A stretch of DNA of 64,000 bases from Verrucomicrobiaceae bacterium. Lineage in GTDB: Bacteria; Verrucomicrobiota; Verrucomicrobiia; Verrucomicrobiales; Verrucomicrobiaceae. The stretch spans positions 1 through 64,000 of the forward strand of contig CANGYJ010000008.1 of assembly GCA_947458455.1 (NCBI GenBank). The letters run 5' to 3'. Below, in pieces: positions 6,916-15,336 of this stretch. The translations under genes were made by a program, and so were the position numbers. The notes below the pieces were generated by a model. It did no database searches and had not been told where the DNA came from. It was given only the letters and a program-made list of their open reading frames with translations. Each line of letters opens with the position of its first letter. The stretch's first letter is position 1.

Positions 6916-7785
6916 TCAAATGAAGCGGCGGAGGATGGGCCGAAGCTCCTCGACCGTGCTCGCTGGCCAGAGGGAGCGATCCGTCATGATCGCGGTGTCG
7001 AGGGCGCGGTGCTCGGGGGCATCTGGCACGGCGGGGATGCGTGGGATGACGCGGGCGAGGATGGATTTCGCGGCGGAGACGTTCGCATGGAGGTGGGCGA
7101 TGACGGATTCGGCGGTCACCGCCTCCTCCTCGACCTTCCAGCAATCGTAGTCCGTGATCATCGCCAGCGTGGCGAGGGCGATCTCCGCCTCGCGGGCGAG
7201 CTTGGCCTCCGGCAAATTCGTCATGCCGATGACATCAAAGCCAAGCTGGCGGTTCGCGTTGGACTCCGCTCGCGTGGAAAAGGCCGGCCCGTCCATGCAG
7301 ACGTAGGTGCCGCCGTTGTGGGTGCGGAGGCCGAGGGCCTGACTTTCCTCATGCAAAAGCGTGCGCAGCCCCGTCGAAATCGGATCGCCAAAGGCCACAT
7401 GGGCCACGATGCCACGACCGAAGAAGGTGTGATGCTCGCGGCGACTCGTGCGGTCGAAAAACTGGTCTGGCAGCAGCACATCACGCGGATGGTATTGCTC
7501 CTGCAGGCTGCCCACCGCCGTCACGGCGATGATCCACCGCACGTTCAGGCTGCGCAGCGCCCAGATATTGGCCCGGTGATTCAGCTCCGTAGGCAGGAGA
7601 CGGTGACCTTTGCCATGCCGGGGCAGGAAAACGACCCGCCGCCCGGCGAAATCGCCCGCGATGAGCGTGTCACTCGGCGGGCCAAAGGGCGTGGGGACGC
7701 TGATTTCCTCCCGGTTGGAGAATCCGTCGAGGTCGTAAAGGCCGGAGCCGCCGATGATGCCAATGGCAGGAGGGGAGTCAGTCAT
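6916..7785 (-). CDS. mtnP: S-methyl-5'-thioadenosine phosphorylase
   Basis: The enzyme splits methylthioadenosine with phosphate to adenine and methylthioribose-1-phosphate in methionine salvage. The 289-residue product has the PNP/MTAP family signatures: G-I-I-G-G-S-G-L-Y near the N-terminus (phosphate and fold), R-H-G-K-G-H and N-H-R-A-N-I-W-A-L, G-P-A-F-S-T-R-A-E-S, and V-I-G-M-T-N-L-P-E-A-K-L-A-R-E-A. The T-D-Y-D-C-W motif is the MTAP type rather than guanosine/inosine phosphorylase. The ATG at 7785 fits the family start; ten extra residues upstream look non-coding. It is transcribed divergently from the small lipoprotein gene and is the first core gene outside the integrated element. Confidence 0.93.
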   Translation of the reverse strand: MTDSPPAIGIIGGSGLYDLDGFSNREEISVPTPFGPPSDTLIAGDFAGRRVVFLPRHGKGHRLLPTELNHRANIWALRSLNVRWIIAVTAVGSLQEQYHPRDVLLPDQFFDRTSRREHHTFFGRGIVAHVAFGDPISTGLRTLLHEESQALGLRTHNGGTYVCMDGPAFSTRAESNANRQLGFDVIGMTNLPEAKLAREAEIALATLAMITDYDCWKVEEEAVTAESVIAHLHANVSAAKSILARVIPRIPAVPDAPEHRALDTAIMTDRSLWPASTVEELRPILRRFI

Positions 7786-7912
7786 GCGTCCACGATAATA
7801 GAAAGGCGGCGGCAAGGTTCAAACATCTCGTTGCTTGAAAAACCACCCGAGGATGAACATCGTGTCAGAAAGGGCCGTCACACGACGGTCGTTTTGACCA
7901 TGACTCGATCCC

Positions 7913-8158
7913 ATGAAGCTCCTGACACGCCTCGCCACCGCCGCCGCGCTGATGATGACCACATCCTGCGCCATGCCCGATATGAATTCCGCCCCCGGAG
8001 CCTACTGCATCAAAACCCGTGATGGCCGTGAGGTGATGTGCAACGGCAAACCTCTGCTCCAGGAGAGCACCGGCTACTACCGCTACCGCACCTTTGAAAA
8101 GCGTGATGGCGTGATCCGCCAGGACGACGTGGCCGCCATCGAAAAACGCAACGCGTGA
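7913..8158 (+). CDS. Small predicted lipoprotein
   Basis: The 81-residue protein has a signal peptide with a lipobox-like end (M-M-T-T-S-C), predicting a lipid-anchored protein of about 63 residues. The mature part contains two more Cys (Y-C-I-K and V-M-C-N) and a Tyr-rich segment (T-G-Y-Y-R-Y-R-T). No family is recognised. Its stop overlaps the GTG start of maf, so the two are probably one transcript. Confidence 0.7.
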   Translation: MKLLTRLATAAALMMTTSCAMPDMNSAPGAYCIKTRDGREVMCNGKPLLQESTGYYRYRTFEKRDGVIRQDDVAAIEKRNA

Positions 8159-8724
8159 GCACCTCACGCGATCTCGTGCTCGCCTCCGCGTCACCGCGAC
8201 GGGCGGATCTGCTCCGCGAAGCGGGCATTCCCTTTGAAATCCTCTCCACCGATGTCGAGGAGGCCCACGTTGCCTCACTGACGCCCGAACAGCTCACGGT
8301 GGAAAATGCCCGGCGAAAGGCTCTCGCGGCTTCCAACCTGCGTCCAGGCCATCTCGTGCTCGGCGCGGATACGCTCGTCTATGTGGATGGCGAGCCATTG
8401 GCAAAGCCTGCGGACATGGAGGAGGCTCTTCGGATGGTTCGCCGACTCTCCGGCAGGTCTCACGAAGTCTGCACCGGCGTCGTGCTCGCCCGCGATGGCA
8501 GTGTGGTGAGGGATTTTCATGTGATCACGCATGTCACCTTCAAGCCGCTGACGGACGCCATCATCCGCGACTACCATTCGAAAGTGAACCCGCTCGACAA
8601 AGCCGGTGCCTACGGCATCCAGACTCATACCGAGATGCTCCTTGAACGCATGGACGGCTCATTTTCCAATGTCGTCGGGCTTCCTGTGGAGCGGCTGCTG
8701 GAGGTTCTTCAAAGCAACGCGTGA
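8155..8724 (+). CDS. maf: Maf-family nucleotide pyrophosphatase
   Basis: Maf proteins hydrolyse non-canonical or modified nucleoside triphosphates (and dTTP/UTP in some subgroups) in the cytoplasm, and are linked to septum control. The 189-residue product carries the expected motifs: L-A-S-A-S-P-R-R at the N-terminus, G-A-D-T, T-G-V, D-K-A-G-A-Y-G-I-Q and G-L-P-V-E near the end. Length is normal. The start is GTG at 8155, overlapping the stop of the lipoprotein gene. Confidence 0.93.
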   Translation: MSTSRDLVLASASPRRADLLREAGIPFEILSTDVEEAHVASLTPEQLTVENARRKALAASNLRPGHLVLGADTLVYVDGEPLAKPADMEEALRMVRRLSGRSHEVCTGVVLARDGSVVRDFHVITHVTFKPLTDAIIRDYHSKVNPLDKAGAYGIQTHTEMLLERMDGSFSNVVGLPVERLLEVLQSNA

Positions 8725-8755
8725 CTTTTTCCGCCCGGCGAGGTTTCCTGCCGCC

Positions 8756-10036
8756 ATGAAACCGCTCCTCGCCCTCGTTTTTGCCTCCGCCACTCTCCAC
8801 GCCGCCGCGCCGACAGACTGGCCGCGCTTCCTCGGCCCCAACGGAGCGGCCGTCGTAACGGATTCGAAGGTTCCGCTGAGTTGGAGCGACTCCGAAAACA
8901 TCGTTTGGAAGGCCGAGATGCCTGGCCCCGGCTCATCGAGCCCGATCGTGTTTGGCGACAAAGTCTTCGTCACCTGCTGGACCGGCTACGGCGACAAAGA
9001 AGATGCGAAGGACCTGTCAAAGCTCACCCGGCATCTCCTCTGCCTGAGCAAGACCGATGGCAAAACCCTCTGGGAAGCCAAGGTGCCCTCCGCCGCTGAG
9101 GAGGACCCATGGCGTGGCTACATCACCGAGCACGGCTACGCCACACAGACCCCCGTCACCGATGGCGAGCGCGTGTATGTCTTCTTCGGCAAAACGGGAG
9201 CGCTGGCCTTTGACATGACCGGCAAGCAGCTCTGGCAAACCTCCTGCGGCACCAGTTCCGGCCGCACCCGCTGGGGCTCCGCTGCCAGCCCCATGCTCGT
9301 GGGTGACCTCGTGATCATCAATGCCAGCGATGAATCCCAGGCCATCATCGGCCTCGACAAAAAGACCGGCAAGATCGCGTGGAAAGCCGAGGGAGAATTC
9401 GGCATGGCCTACGGCACGCCAAATGTGTACACCCACGACGGCATCACCGATCTCGTCATCGCCGTGCCACAGGAGCTTTGGGGCATGAATCCCGCCACCG
9501 GCAAGCTCCGCTGGTATGCGCAGCACGGCCTCACCGGCAATGTCTCCCCCAGCCTCGTGCCCGATGGCGACAAAGCCTACCTCTTCGGCGGCTTTCCCTC
9601 CACGCGCAGCGTCGCCATCAAACTCGGCGGCCAGGGTGACACCACCTCCAACGCCGTTTTGTGGGACAGCAACACCAGCAGCTACGTCCCCACGCCCATC
9701 CTCAAAGACGGCCACCTCTACGTCATCAACGACCAGGGGTTCGCCACCTGCATCGACGCCAAAACCGGCAAGGACGTCTATCGCGAACGTGTGCTCATGG
9801 GTGCCCGCGGCGGCGGCAAGCCCTTCTACGCGTCGCCCGTCCTCATCGGCGATAAACTCATCTGTGTCTCCCGCCGCAACGGCACCTTCATCCTCGCCGC
9901 CAAGCCGCAATACGAGATGATCCGCACCAACGTCCTCTCCCTCGACACCACCCAGTTCCACGCCACCCCCGCCGTCAGCGGTGATCAGCTCTTCCTCCGC
10001 AGTGAGAAGGCGGTGTATTGCATCGGGGCGAAGTGA
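8756..10036 (+). CDS. Secreted PQQ-type beta-propeller protein
   Basis: The 426-residue protein begins with a signal peptide (cleavage near A-T-L-H-A-A) and then W-P-R-F-L-G-P-N, the usual entry of planctomycete/verrucomicrobial PQQ-like propellers. Blades show repeated G-K-x-x-W motifs (D-G-K-T-L-W-E, T-G-K-Q-L-W-Q, T-G-K-I-A-W-K, T-G-K-L-R-W-Y). This layout matches BamB-like or PQQ-dehydrogenase-like periplasmic repeats; there is no clear catalytic Asp/Ca site I can assign, so a binding rather than an enzymatic role is equally likely. The frame is open far upstream into maf, but the ATG at 8756, 30 bp after the maf stop, gives the signal peptide. Confidence 0.85.
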   Translation: MKPLLALVFASATLHAAAPTDWPRFLGPNGAAVVTDSKVPLSWSDSENIVWKAEMPGPGSSSPIVFGDKVFVTCWTGYGDKEDAKDLSKLTRHLLCLSKTDGKTLWEAKVPSAAEEDPWRGYITEHGYATQTPVTDGERVYVFFGKTGALAFDMTGKQLWQTSCGTSSGRTRWGSAASPMLVGDLVIINASDESQAIIGLDKKTGKIAWKAEGEFGMAYGTPNVYTHDGITDLVIAVPQELWGMNPATGKLRWYAQHGLTGNVSPSLVPDGDKAYLFGGFPSTRSVAIKLGGQGDTTSNAVLWDSNTSSYVPTPILKDGHLYVINDQGFATCIDAKTGKDVYRERVLMGARGGGKPFYASPVLIGDKLICVSRRNGTFILAAKPQYEMIRTNVLSLDTTQFHATPAVSGDQLFLRSEKAVYCIGAK

Positions 10037-10041
10037 GCTGC

Positions 10042-10524
10042 ATGAGCCCCAAGCCATCCAAACGGCTAAAAATCAGACGGCTAGTCATCGCGGGTGTGAT
10101 GACTGTTTTGCTCGTGGTGGCCCTACGACCGATGTTCAACGGTGTTTCCCCCATGTCACCTTGGATGATGGCGTTGCATCAATTGGGTCTGTCTTATCGG
10201 ACCTTGGATGAGTTTTATCGCGTGCATAACCAGTGGCCCGAAACCTACTCGGACATGGTGGACTTTGCCAACAAGCACGGAACCCTATTCTACCCCTTTA
10301 AGGATCCGTTGGATGGAACTGAGCGTGAATGGCTCTTGCTGACCAACTTGGTTCAGGACACGTCGGTTGATACTCAAAAACTCATTCTACTGGCTGCGCC
10401 AGTGACCGGAGGTTATCGCCCCGAGCATGCCGACATGCGGCTGGTTCTGTTTGATCGGGGAAGAGCCAATTGGATTATTGAGGAGGACTTTCAGAAAGTC
10501 CTGAAGAACAACCGGCAGCATTGA
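10042..10524 (+). CDS. Membrane-anchored unknown protein
   Basis: The ATG at 10042 lies just after the propeller stop. The 160-residue product has a basic N-terminus (K-R-L-K-I-R-R) then one hydrophobic helix (about residues 16-31), leaving a soluble domain of about 125 residues outside. That domain starts with a helix (L-D-E-F-Y-R-V-H-N-Q-W-P) similar to the N-terminal helix of pseudopilin-like or general-secretion-type proteins in this phylum, where W-P often marks the first turn. No cysteine or catalytic residues stand out. Low GC compared with the flanking gene is visible. Confidence 0.6.
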   Translation: MSPKPSKRLKIRRLVIAGVMTVLLVVALRPMFNGVSPMSPWMMALHQLGLSYRTLDEFYRVHNQWPETYSDMVDFANKHGTLFYPFKDPLDGTEREWLLLTNLVQDTSVDTQKLILLAAPVTGGYRPEHADMRLVLFDRGRANWIIEEDFQKVLKNNRQH

Positions 10525-10542
10525 TGGGCCGTTTGCAAAATC

Positions 10543-10722
10543 TCACATCAACCTGCGCAGCGCCGCCGTGTTGGCCTTCGCATCAATAAACGCCTCCACG
10601 GGTGCTTGGAAACCCGGAATCGCCTCGCTGACCAGGGTGCCGCTGCCGGACTTCATGCGCAGTTCGTAGCGTTCTCCAGCCAGCACATGCTGCTCGATCA
10701 GGCCGCGTCCAGCGTCCACGAT
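10543..10722 (-). pseudogene. C-terminal remnant of a Uma2-like endonuclease-fold protein
   Basis: On the minus strand about 59 codons end at TGA 10543 and read E-R-Y-E-L-R-M-K-S-G-S-G, then L-V-S-E-A-I-P-G-F. This resembles the C-terminal part of Uma2 (DUF820) restriction-fold proteins, in which a Y-x-L strand is followed by S-x-x-x-P-G-F. The catalytic N-terminal half is missing: the frame runs out around 10722 into unrelated sequence. Such genes are often multi-copy in this kind of genome. Match judged by eye. Confidence 0.4.
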
Positions 10723-10770
10723 TCAGTGGGATGTTCGAGCATTCGCCAAAGCCAAAGAGGTCACACAACT

Positions 10771-10980
10771 CCCCTCACCTAACCTCTCTCCGCCATCGTG
10801 CTGAAGATCTAACGGTCACACTTCGCGGGGAGAGGGACCGCGATGAATGCCGAAGAACGAAAAGAGAGCGGAGAATACGAATTTAACCTTTGGACTTAAG
10901 TCGAGCGATTCAGTCCCTCTCCCCGCTGAAGGTGGATATCATCAGTTCGGCATGACTGCGGGGAGAGGTTAGGTGAGGGG
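10771..10980. repeat. Nested inverted repeat (MITE-like) in a gene-poor stretch
   Basis: Outer arms of 18 bp (10771-10788 and 10963-10980) are perfect inverted copies (CCCCTCACCTAACCTCTC). Inner arms of 14 bp (10825-10838 and 10913-10926) are also perfect inverted copies. The whole 210 bp could form a cruciform or a long hairpin RNA. It contains no reading frame that I trust. Together with the Uma2 remnant it fills the 485-bp gap between genes. Confidence 0.75.
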
Positions 10981-11009
10981 TGCAGGCCGAGCCCAGTCCG
11001 AACTCATTT

Positions 11010-11258
11010 TCAGAATACATGCACAGTCTCTCGGCCCGCCTCTTGCAGGTGCGCCCATGCAGCCTCCTCCTCATCGCGGTTCCAATCCATGAGTGCGTCC
11101 TGGCTGAGCACAGCCGTTTCCGGCACCTTGGCCGTATCTTCTTCAATGAGCAGCGTCACCATCGCCATCGCGGGGAACGGCAACCGAATATCTTTCAGCA
11201 AACGCACAGTGCCATTGGGCAGTACGGTGGCCGGGACGGGTCTAAGTGTGGCGGACAT
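11010..11258 (-). CDS. Antitoxin-like protein without an evident toxin
   Basis: The 82-residue product begins with A-T-V-L-P-N-G-T-V-R-L, a strand pattern of small DNA-binding antitoxins, and continues with K-V-P-E-T-A-V-L-S-Q and a Trp/acidic C-terminal region (D-W-N-R-D-E-E-E-A-A-W-A-H-L) that would bind a toxin. This layout is common in verrucomicrobial and cyanobacterial type II modules, usually followed by a PIN or interferase toxin. Here the minus strand downstream holds only the palindromic repeat. I chose the ATG at 11258; longer starts reach the preceding gene's end. Family by eye only. Confidence 0.5.
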   Translation of the reverse strand: MSATLRPVPATVLPNGTVRLLKDIRLPFPAMAMVTLLIEEDTAKVPETAVLSQDALMDWNRDEEEAAWAHLQEAGRETVHVF

Positions 11259-11311
11259 GCCGCGAAGCATATTCGCCATATTGAAATCGACAAGAGCCGT
11301 CCTCACCACCC

Positions 11312-14014
11312 TCACTCCACCCGCATGCGCTGCATCGGCACGCTTTGGCAGATCGCGAGGATCAGTTCTTGGAATTTGTGACCGGTGGCTTCGGATTGCT
11401 TCAGCACGGCCTGCACGCCGGGTTTGTCACTGTATTCGAGGCCGCGGCCGAGGGCGTAGGTCATCAAATTTTCCGCGAGGTTCTTGGTGAACTGCCCGCC
11501 CATGTCACGAACGAGGATGGCACGCAGCTCGGCGAGGTCTTTGAAGGTCTGCCCGCGCACGAGGCTACCACTGGCGTCGATGGGCTGCTTCTTTTCCTCC
11601 GTGCGCCAGCGACCGATGGCGTCGTAGTTTTCGAAGGCGAAGCCAAGCGGATCAAGGAAGGCATGGCAACCGGCGCAGGAGGCATTGCTGCGATGCTCGG
11701 CAAACTGCTGGCGCAGCGTGAGATTGCCAAAGCGGGCCTTTTTCTCATCGAGCGGAGCCACGCCGCCGGGGGCAGGAGGCGGCGGCGTGCCGAGAATGTT
11801 TTCGAGCAGGAACTTGCCGCGCTTCACCGGTGAGGTGCGGGTGGGATTCGAGGTCACGAGCAGCAGACTGCCCTGCGTGAGGATGCCGCCGCGTGGGGTG
11901 CCTTGCAGGGACACTTTTTGGTATTTGTCTCCCTTCACACCTTTGATGTCGTAGTAACGAGCGAGCTTCTCATTGAGGAAGGTGTAATCAGCGGAGAGGA
12001 ACTCGATCACCGGCAGGTTTTGCGAGAGGAGATGGTTGAAGAAGGCCTGCGTCTCCCGCTTCATCGAGGAGCTGATGCCGCCTTTGAATTCAGGAAAGCG
12101 CCGCGTATCCACATCCGCGATCTCCACATCACGAAGCTGGAGCCATTGACCGGCAAAGTCCTCCGCGAGGCTGTAGGCACGCCAGTCTCCGAGCATGCGT
12201 TTTACCTCGGTAGCGAGGTTTTTGCGCAGTTCACCCTTCGCGGCGAGTTGCAGCAGCTTGTCATCCGGCGGGGCGGACCAGATGAAATACGACAGGCGAG
12301 AGGCCAGCGAGTATTCATCGATCAAGCCACTGCCATCTTTGACATCGCCAACGACCTGTGGCGGTGCCCGGAAGAGAAATGACGGCGAGACCAGCATGCC
12401 ACGCAGCACAAAGCCAAGCGCGTCAAACGGGCTCGCGCCTTCTTTCTGCGCCAGATCGGCCACGCCGGTCCAATTCGCCTTTTCATCCGGCTTCATCGGG
12501 CGGCGGAAGAGACGCGTGCCGAGCTTTTCGACCAGTTTAGGCACGTCTGCCGTCGCGATACCGCCCGGTTCGTTCATCGGGCCGGTGACGGAAAGCTCAT
12601 GGAGCCAGAAATTGCGATCCTGGCGAGTTTTCTCATCGTAGAAATCGTTCAAGAACCAGACTTGGATCTCGTAGCGGCCTGCGGGCAGTTCTACCTCCGC
12701 GTTAAACCACTGCGGTGCCTGATCCTTCGCGGTGACGGAGAATGAACCCGCGTTTTTACCACCGAGGCGCACATCAAACTTCGCTGGCTCACTACCCGCC
12801 TGCTGAGCGCCCGCTTTGATCGTGAGGCGATACTTACCCGCCTTTTCGACCTCGACGGCATGCTTCACAAAGCCGCTGCTCGCTAGGTAAATGGCACCGG
12901 TGTCGCGGTTGCCATCGCCTTCGCCGATTTGAAAATCTTCGCCGCTGAGCTTCAACTCGGGCCGGCCAGCCGGTTTGCCTTCCAGCAGCCATTGCACGAG
13001 ACGCGTGCCACGCGGCGGCAGCAGTCCGAGCGGGCCTTCCACATCGATTTTGTCCACCGCGAGGTTTCGATCGCGCTTTTCGGGATCGGGATTTGCCGCG
13101 TCCTGGAAGTCGTTGAGGAACTTCACGCTCAGTTTGTGCTCACCGCCGCTCAGGCGGGCCTCATGCGTGATCGTCTGCCAGGGGCCTTTTTCTCCGCGAA
13201 AGCGAGCGGTGATATCAAACTGACCCACTTCTTTGCCGTCGATTTGAAAAGCGATCCTCGCTGCGTCCGGCCCGGCCTGCGTGGCGGAGGCCTTGATCTT
13301 GAAAACATAGGTGCCGGAGGCCGGTGCGTTGAATTTCGTGGCCGCCTCCGCCTCGCTGTGAAACCAGCGCACCCCCTCGTTCTCGCTCGACGTGCCTTTC
13401 TGGTTCCAAAACTTCTTCGCGCCGAGTTCCAGGTCCACTCGCTCCACCTCGGAGGTATCCAGCGCCTTCTCCGTGATGGCGTTCGCGGCCCGCAGATACT
13501 TCTCCATCAGCAGCGGCGAGAGAGCGAGCACATCGCCGATGTTGTCATAGCCGTAGCCGGTGTCGTCTGGCGGGAATTCATTCGCCGGGCGCATGTCCAC
13601 CAGCAGCAGGTCACGGATGGTGTTGTTGTATTCCGTGCGGTTGAGGCGACGCCACACGGCTCGGCCAGGGTCCGGCTTGTTCGGATCGAACCAGAAAATC
13701 GTGTCGTCGATCCAGGCGAGCAGTTCATCACGCTCAGCCAGCGCCGGCTTGTCCTTCTTTTCCGGCGGCATCACATGGGTGGCGATCTGCTGACGCACAT
13801 GATCCCACTGCACCTTGTCCGCGGTCATGGAGGTGTAGTCCTTGTACTCGTCCATGACGAAGTCGCCTTTGTCGGTGCCGTCGCTGTGGCAGTCGTAGCA
13901 ATACTTTTCCAGCAGCGGCAGGATGCGCTTTTGATAGGCCTCCTCGCCACGCGGAGGCGCGGCGGAAGCCGCGAAGGCAGGCAAAAGGAGAACGAACAGG
14001 GATTTCGTCGTCAT
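11312..14014 (-). CDS. Secreted DUF1592/DUF1587-type cytochrome-like protein
   Basis: The 900-residue protein has a signal peptide (cleavage near A-F-A-A-S-A) followed by a haem-type C-Y-D-C-H motif (residues 39-43). In order I see a DUF1587-like region (R-R-L-N-R-T-E-Y-N-N-T-I-R-D-L-L), two beta-sandwich carbohydrate-binding-like inserts (about residues 225-320 and 360-470), DUF1595 (R-L-F-R-R-P), DUF1592 (S-R-L-S-Y-F-I-W-S), DUF1588 (T-P-R-G-G-I-L-T-Q) with a second C-A-G-C-H motif, and a C-terminal DUF1585. This set is characteristic of planctomycete/verrucomicrobial cell-surface proteins thought to handle electron transfer during polysaccharide use. The ATG at 14014 gives the signal peptide. 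It is divergent from the next membrane gene across a 107-bp spacer. Confidence 0.9.
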   Translation of the reverse strand: MTTKSLFVLLLPAFAASAAPPRGEEAYQKRILPLLEKYCYDCHSDGTDKGDFVMDEYKDYTSMTADKVQWDHVRQQIATHVMPPEKKDKPALAERDELLAWIDDTIFWFDPNKPDPGRAVWRRLNRTEYNNTIRDLLLVDMRPANEFPPDDTGYGYDNIGDVLALSPLLMEKYLRAANAITEKALDTSEVERVDLELGAKKFWNQKGTSSENEGVRWFHSEAEAATKFNAPASGTYVFKIKASATQAGPDAARIAFQIDGKEVGQFDITARFRGEKGPWQTITHEARLSGGEHKLSVKFLNDFQDAANPDPEKRDRNLAVDKIDVEGPLGLLPPRGTRLVQWLLEGKPAGRPELKLSGEDFQIGEGDGNRDTGAIYLASSGFVKHAVEVEKAGKYRLTIKAGAQQAGSEPAKFDVRLGGKNAGSFSVTAKDQAPQWFNAEVELPAGRYEIQVWFLNDFYDEKTRQDRNFWLHELSVTGPMNEPGGIATADVPKLVEKLGTRLFRRPMKPDEKANWTGVADLAQKEGASPFDALGFVLRGMLVSPSFLFRAPPQVVGDVKDGSGLIDEYSLASRLSYFIWSAPPDDKLLQLAAKGELRKNLATEVKRMLGDWRAYSLAEDFAGQWLQLRDVEIADVDTRRFPEFKGGISSSMKRETQAFFNHLLSQNLPVIEFLSADYTFLNEKLARYYDIKGVKGDKYQKVSLQGTPRGGILTQGSLLLVTSNPTRTSPVKRGKFLLENILGTPPPPAPGGVAPLDEKKARFGNLTLRQQFAEHRSNASCAGCHAFLDPLGFAFENYDAIGRWRTEEKKQPIDASGSLVRGQTFKDLAELRAILVRDMGGQFTKNLAENLMTYALGRGLEYSDKPGVQAVLKQSEATGHKFQELILAICQSVPMQRMRVE

Positions 14015-14121
14015 GAGAGGTTTTGGGGGGAAGAGGAAACGTGGCTCGTCAGGCTGATTTCGCGATGATAAACTGAAACTTGGGCGTTGGTTCGCAGTTC
14101 CCGCACGCTCCACCGCCATTC

Positions 14122-15240
14122 ATGCACGACGAAGCCTCCGCCAAACCTGCCTTCACGAGCCGCGTGGCTTCGTGGATCGACTGGGCCTTCGGTTTCGCGG
14201 CCGTGCTGGTTCTCGTGGCGGTGTGCTCCGTCATTCCGGGGCTCAATTTCCTGTCTTTGGGATATTTGCTGCACGTCAGCGGTACGGTGGCGCGAACAGG
14301 ACGGATGCGGGACGGCTTCATCGGCGTGCGCAAAGCCTCCGTCATCGGCAGCGTGGCGGCGGGTGCGTGGGTCGTGATGTGGCCGGCGAGGATCGCCGAG
14401 GGCTTCTGGCGTGATGCAGAGATCATCGCTGCTGGCAGTCGCATCGCGATGCTGTGGAAGGCGGGAGCCATCGTGCTGTTCGTTTTGACGCTTATCCACA
14501 TCGTGTGGGCCTGCCTGCGCGGCGGCCGCTGGTGGCACTTTTTGTGGCCTGCACCCATCAAGCTGCATCGCTGGCTAAAATCGGCCGACAGCCTCTCGCA
14601 GGTCAAACAAGCGCTGCAAACCTATGTGCTCGGTTTGCGGCTGCCGTTCTACTTCTGGCTCGGCCTGCGAGGCTTCGCCGGGGCGCTGGCATGGCTCATC
14701 GTGCCCGCGGGCATCCTCTTTGCCGCTACGCGGGCACCGGTGGGAGGCGCGGTGGCGCTTTCGTTGCTGGGCGGGGTTCTGCTGCTGCTTGTGGTGATGC
14801 ACCTGCCCTTTCTTCAGGCACATCTGGCGCAAACGGAGCGCTTCCAAGCCATCTTCGAAATCCGTGAAGTGCGGCGGTTATTTGTCCGCGCACCACTCGC
14901 GTTTTGGACCGCGTTGTTTGTCACCGTGCTGCTGGCCATCCCGCTCTATGTGTTGAAGATCGAACTCACGCCTCGCGAGCTCGCCTGGCTACCGGCGCTG
15001 CTCTTTGTGCTCTTCATCTTCCCTGCCCGCCTGCTCACCGGCTGGGCGATGAACCGGGCGCAGCGCCGCGAAGCACCCCGGCATTGGTTTTGGCGCTGGA
15101 CCGCCCGCTTCGGCATCTTCCCTGTGGCGCTTGCTTATGTGCTCGTCGTTTATGCCGCGCCTTATCTGAGCTGGAACGGTGCCTGGAGCCTGCTGGAGCA
15201 GCACGCCTTTCTCATGCCAGCGCCGCTGATGGCGCTCTGA
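14122..15240 (+). CDS. Polytopic membrane protein of unknown function
   Basis: From ATG 14122 the protein has 372 residues and about seven hydrophobic helices (for example F-A-A-V-L-V-L-V-A-V, A-I-V-L-F-V-L-T-L-I, L-L-G-G-V-L-L-L-L-V-V and A-L-F-V-T-V-L-L-A-I-P). A longer TTG-initiated frame from 14080 adds a poor N-terminus. It resembles DUF4013-type membrane proteins in the S-L-G-Y-L-L-H-V-S-G-T-V-A-R-T segment, but I am not certain. It is divergent from the DUF1592 gene and precedes hflK on the same strand by about 95 bp. Confidence 0.75.
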   Translation: MHDEASAKPAFTSRVASWIDWAFGFAAVLVLVAVCSVIPGLNFLSLGYLLHVSGTVARTGRMRDGFIGVRKASVIGSVAAGAWVVMWPARIAEGFWRDAEIIAAGSRIAMLWKAGAIVLFVLTLIHIVWACLRGGRWWHFLWPAPIKLHRWLKSADSLSQVKQALQTYVLGLRLPFYFWLGLRGFAGALAWLIVPAGILFAATRAPVGGAVALSLLGGVLLLLVVMHLPFLQAHLAQTERFQAIFEIREVRRLFVRAPLAFWTALFVTVLLAIPLYVLKIELTPRELAWLPALLFVLFIFPARLLTGWAMNRAQRREAPRHWFWRWTARFGIFPVALAYVLVVYAAPYLSWNGAWSLLEQHAFLMPAPLMAL

Positions 15241-15245
15241 GGCAT

Positions 15246-15310
15246 ACTATCGACTATTGTTGATCGTCTATTCCCCCGCTCAACGAATAGACAATAGCCG
15301 ATAGACGATA
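15246..15310. repeat. Short inverted repeat upstream of hflK
   Basis: Nine-base arms ATCGTCTAT (15263-15271) and ATAGACGAT (15301-15309) are perfect inverted copies, with further imperfect TATCG/CTATTG blocks around them. The structure could stop transcription from the membrane gene or be an interspersed repeat. No T-run follows, so I do not call it a terminator. Confidence 0.4.
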
Positions 15311-15336
15311 CCGCCCGCTCGGCTATCGTCAGCCTC

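Noticed and set aside
12929..14068. 379-residue plus-strand frame opposite the DUF1592 gene
   Set aside because: It is a shadow: no start context, no motif, and the opposite strand holds a multi-domain secreted protein.
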